This document shows positions 13,322 through 14,659 of a DNA stretch of 14,659 bases, in pieces (the stretch's first letter is position 1; the number at the start of each line of letters is the position of its first letter). The notes under the pieces were generated by a model. The model was not told where the DNA came from. It made no database searches and saw only the letters and a list, made by a program, of their open reading frames with translations. Position numbers and translations under genes: made by a program. The stretch comes from Proteobacteria bacterium UBA6492. Its GTDB lineage: Bacteria > Pseudomonadota > Gammaproteobacteria > UBA6429 > Thiohalophilaceae. Location of the stretch: assembly GCA_002436485.1 (NCBI GenBank), contig DJMK01000161.1, positions 1-14,659 of the forward strand. The letters are read 5' to 3'.

Positions 13322-14659
13322 TTGCCAGCATTTTTACACAACATTAGGTCCAGCTTTCTCAAACTGCTCATCTATTTAGTGGGCGGTTTTTTCCTGTTGT
13401 TGCTGGTGCTGGCGGCGGGCTGGTTTGGCATGGTCTACATGCAAAGCATGGTAGACAATGCACGACCCCCCTACCTGTTAATGAACAGCACTGACTCGAT
13501 CCGTGTTCGTTGGGGTACAGATGAGGCGGTAATCGGACGCGTTCATTATGGTTTGCAGCCCAACCTGCTTGACCAGGTGGTTAGTGAAACAAAAGCAGTC
13601 AAGGATCATCGTGTCATACTGAATAACCTTCAGCCGGGTACGCGGTATTACTATCGTATACAGAATGACTCGAGCTGGTTACTTCAGCAACCCGAGTGGT
13701 TTTATACATCGCCGTCTTCAGAACAATATACGTCGAACCGCGTATGGATTATCGGTGATCCGGGCTACGCGTCTGAGATTCAAAGCAAGGTCAGGGACAG
13801 CGCCATCGAGTGGATGAAGGCGCGGCCACGTAGCTCATTACCTTATGTCGATATGCTATTGACCACCGGTGACAATGCCTATAACAGTGGCAAGGCCTCT
13901 GAATTTGACCGGAATTTTTTCCAGTCATACAGAACTATTCTGAAAAATATTCCGGTATGGCCGGTGTTTGGTAACCACGATGCCAGGCGCTGGGCCTATT
14001 ACAAACTGTTTGATACTCCACAACAGGGTGAAAGTGGTGGGTTGGCCTCTGGTGATCGGGCCTGGTATTCGTTTGACCATGCCTTCACACACTACGTGAT
14101 CCTGGATTCGCATCATGGTGAGATGGCACATGGCTCGCCGATGCTGGAGTGGCTGAAGCAGGATCTACAGCAGAACCGCCAGCCCTGGACTATCGTGTTA
14201 TTTCATCAACCCCCCTATAGCAAAAGCACACATAACTCGGATTCACGCGACGATAGTCGTGGCCGCATGTTCAGGGTGCGTGAACATATTTTACCGATAC
14301 TGGAACAAGCTGGTGTGGACCTGGTCTTCTCGGGGCATAGTCATACCTACGAACGCAGCCATATGTTGAGTTGTCATTACGGTATCTCAAATACCTTGCA
14401 GGAATGGATGCTGCAACGCGGCAACAAGACCAACAATAATGCTGTAAGCATGTTTAAAAAGCCGAATAACACACAGCCTGCTTTTAAAGGCACGGTATAT
14501 ACGGTGCTGGGCTCTTCTGCCAAGGTGGACATTGGCAAGTTGAATCACCCGGTTATGGCGGTTTCTTTGCAACAGGCAGGTTCAGTGATTCTCGATATCA
14601 ACCAGCACACATTGTCCATGGTGTTTTTGAATGACAGTGGCGAGGTTAGCGACCAGATA
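13322..14659 (+). CDS. Membrane-anchored purple-acid-phosphatase-like metallophosphoesterase (3' end beyond window)
   Basis: The frame is open from just after the TAG at 13286-13288 to the right edge with no stop. From a TTG at 13322 it gives 446 residues so far. Residues 1-40 hold basic residues (R9, K14) and a long hydrophobic segment (about 15-40): a signal anchor. Residues about 47-130 look like the N-terminal fibronectin-III-like domain of purple acid phosphatases (LQPGTRYYYRIQN at 103-115). The catalytic domain has all five metal motifs: GDPG (D146), GDNAY (D184, Y187), GNHD (N218, H219), FHQPPY (H295) and GHSHTYER (H339, H341). A periplasmic or surface phosphatase is inferred. No ATG lies before the anchor; GTG 13379 is another start but would drop the basic residues. 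The start is uncertain, the family is secure. Confidence 0.88.
   Translation, partial: MPAFLHNIRSSFLKLLIYLVGGFFLLLLVLAAGWFGMVYMQSMVDNARPPYLLMNSTDSIRVRWGTDEAVIGRVHYGLQPNLLDQVVSETKAVKDHRVILNNLQPGTRYYYRIQNDSSWLLQQPEWFYTSPSSEQYTSNRVWIIGDPGYASEIQSKVRDSAIEWMKARPRSSLPYVDMLLTTGDNAYNSGKASEFDRNFFQSYRTILKNIPVWPVFGNHDARRWAYYKLFDTPQQGESGGLASGDRAWYSFDHAFTHYVILDSHHGEMAHGSPMLEWLKQDLQQNRQPWTIVLFHQPPYSKSTHNSDSRDDSRGRMFRVREHILPILEQAGVDLVFSGHSHTYERSHMLSCHYGISNTLQEWMLQRGNKTNNNAVSMFKKPNNTQPAFKGTVYTVLGSSAKVDIGKLNHPVMAVSLQQAGSVILDINQHTLSMVFLNDSGEVSDQI

Noticed and set aside
1..14659. Defence island, toxin-antitoxin, CRISPR, prophage or biosynthetic cluster
   Set aside because: All large frames are assigned to chromosomal housekeeping, signalling or envelope families. 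No nuclease or helicase pair, array, transposase, integrase or carrier-protein gene was seen.

Overview
The window looks like chromosomal DNA from a free-living gammaproteobacterium. This is inferred from several products that resemble Escherichia coli proteins (a Tas-type aldo-keto reductase, HinT, a PrkB-type class I phosphoribulokinase, PurD, YjbQ and a YgiM-like SH3 protein), and from the short intergenic spaces and mixed gene orientations. I see no tRNA, rRNA, CRISPR array, insertion sequence, phage gene or integration scar. No stretch longer than 300 bases lacks a gene. The longest gaps are 516-743 and 3528-3806, and both are regulatory intergenic regions.

Layout. Bases 120-515 (-) encode an HU-family DNA-binding protein with a histone-H1-like lysine/alanine tail, followed by an intrinsic terminator. 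Bases 744-1514 (+) hold a yjbQ-like gene and a small Rieske protein in tandem. Bases 1578-2159 (+) encode an exported SH3, coiled-coil, membrane-anchored protein with its own near-perfect sigma-70 promoter. Converging on it is a YbaK-like plus HDOD signalling protein (2169-3527, -). It is divergent from a gene with two cyclic-nucleotide-binding-type domains fused to a rhodanese (3807-4952, +). A tas-hinT pair follows (-). An exported calcineurin-type phosphoesterase (6514-7611, +) converges on a FIST sensor-domain protein (7643-8737, -). Upstream on the minus strand lie a phosphoribulokinase gene (8817-9701) with a strong terminator, purD (9845-11143) and a membrane-embedded LTA-synthase/sulfatase-family protein (11220-13217). 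Divergent from the last is a membrane-anchored purple-acid-phosphatase-like gene that starts near 13322 and runs off the right edge.

Functional themes. Three signalling-type proteins (HDOD, cNMP-rhodanese, FIST) lie within about 6.6 kb. Three envelope-directed phosphate-chemistry enzymes (two phosphoesterases and one LTA-synthase-like transferase) are also present. PurD and phosphoribulokinase both act on ribose-phosphate-derived metabolites. The phosphoribulokinase suggests, but does not prove, a Calvin-Benson cycle, because no RuBisCO gene is in view.

I did not find a multi-gene system that I could defend as new. The more unusual items are the cNMP-cNMP-rhodanese fusion with its nearby TGTCA-N6-TGACA operator-like site, the phosphoesterase with altered metal-site motifs, the LTA-synthase/purple-acid-phosphatase divergent pair, and a promoter-like element shared by the phosphoribulokinase and LTA-synthase genes.
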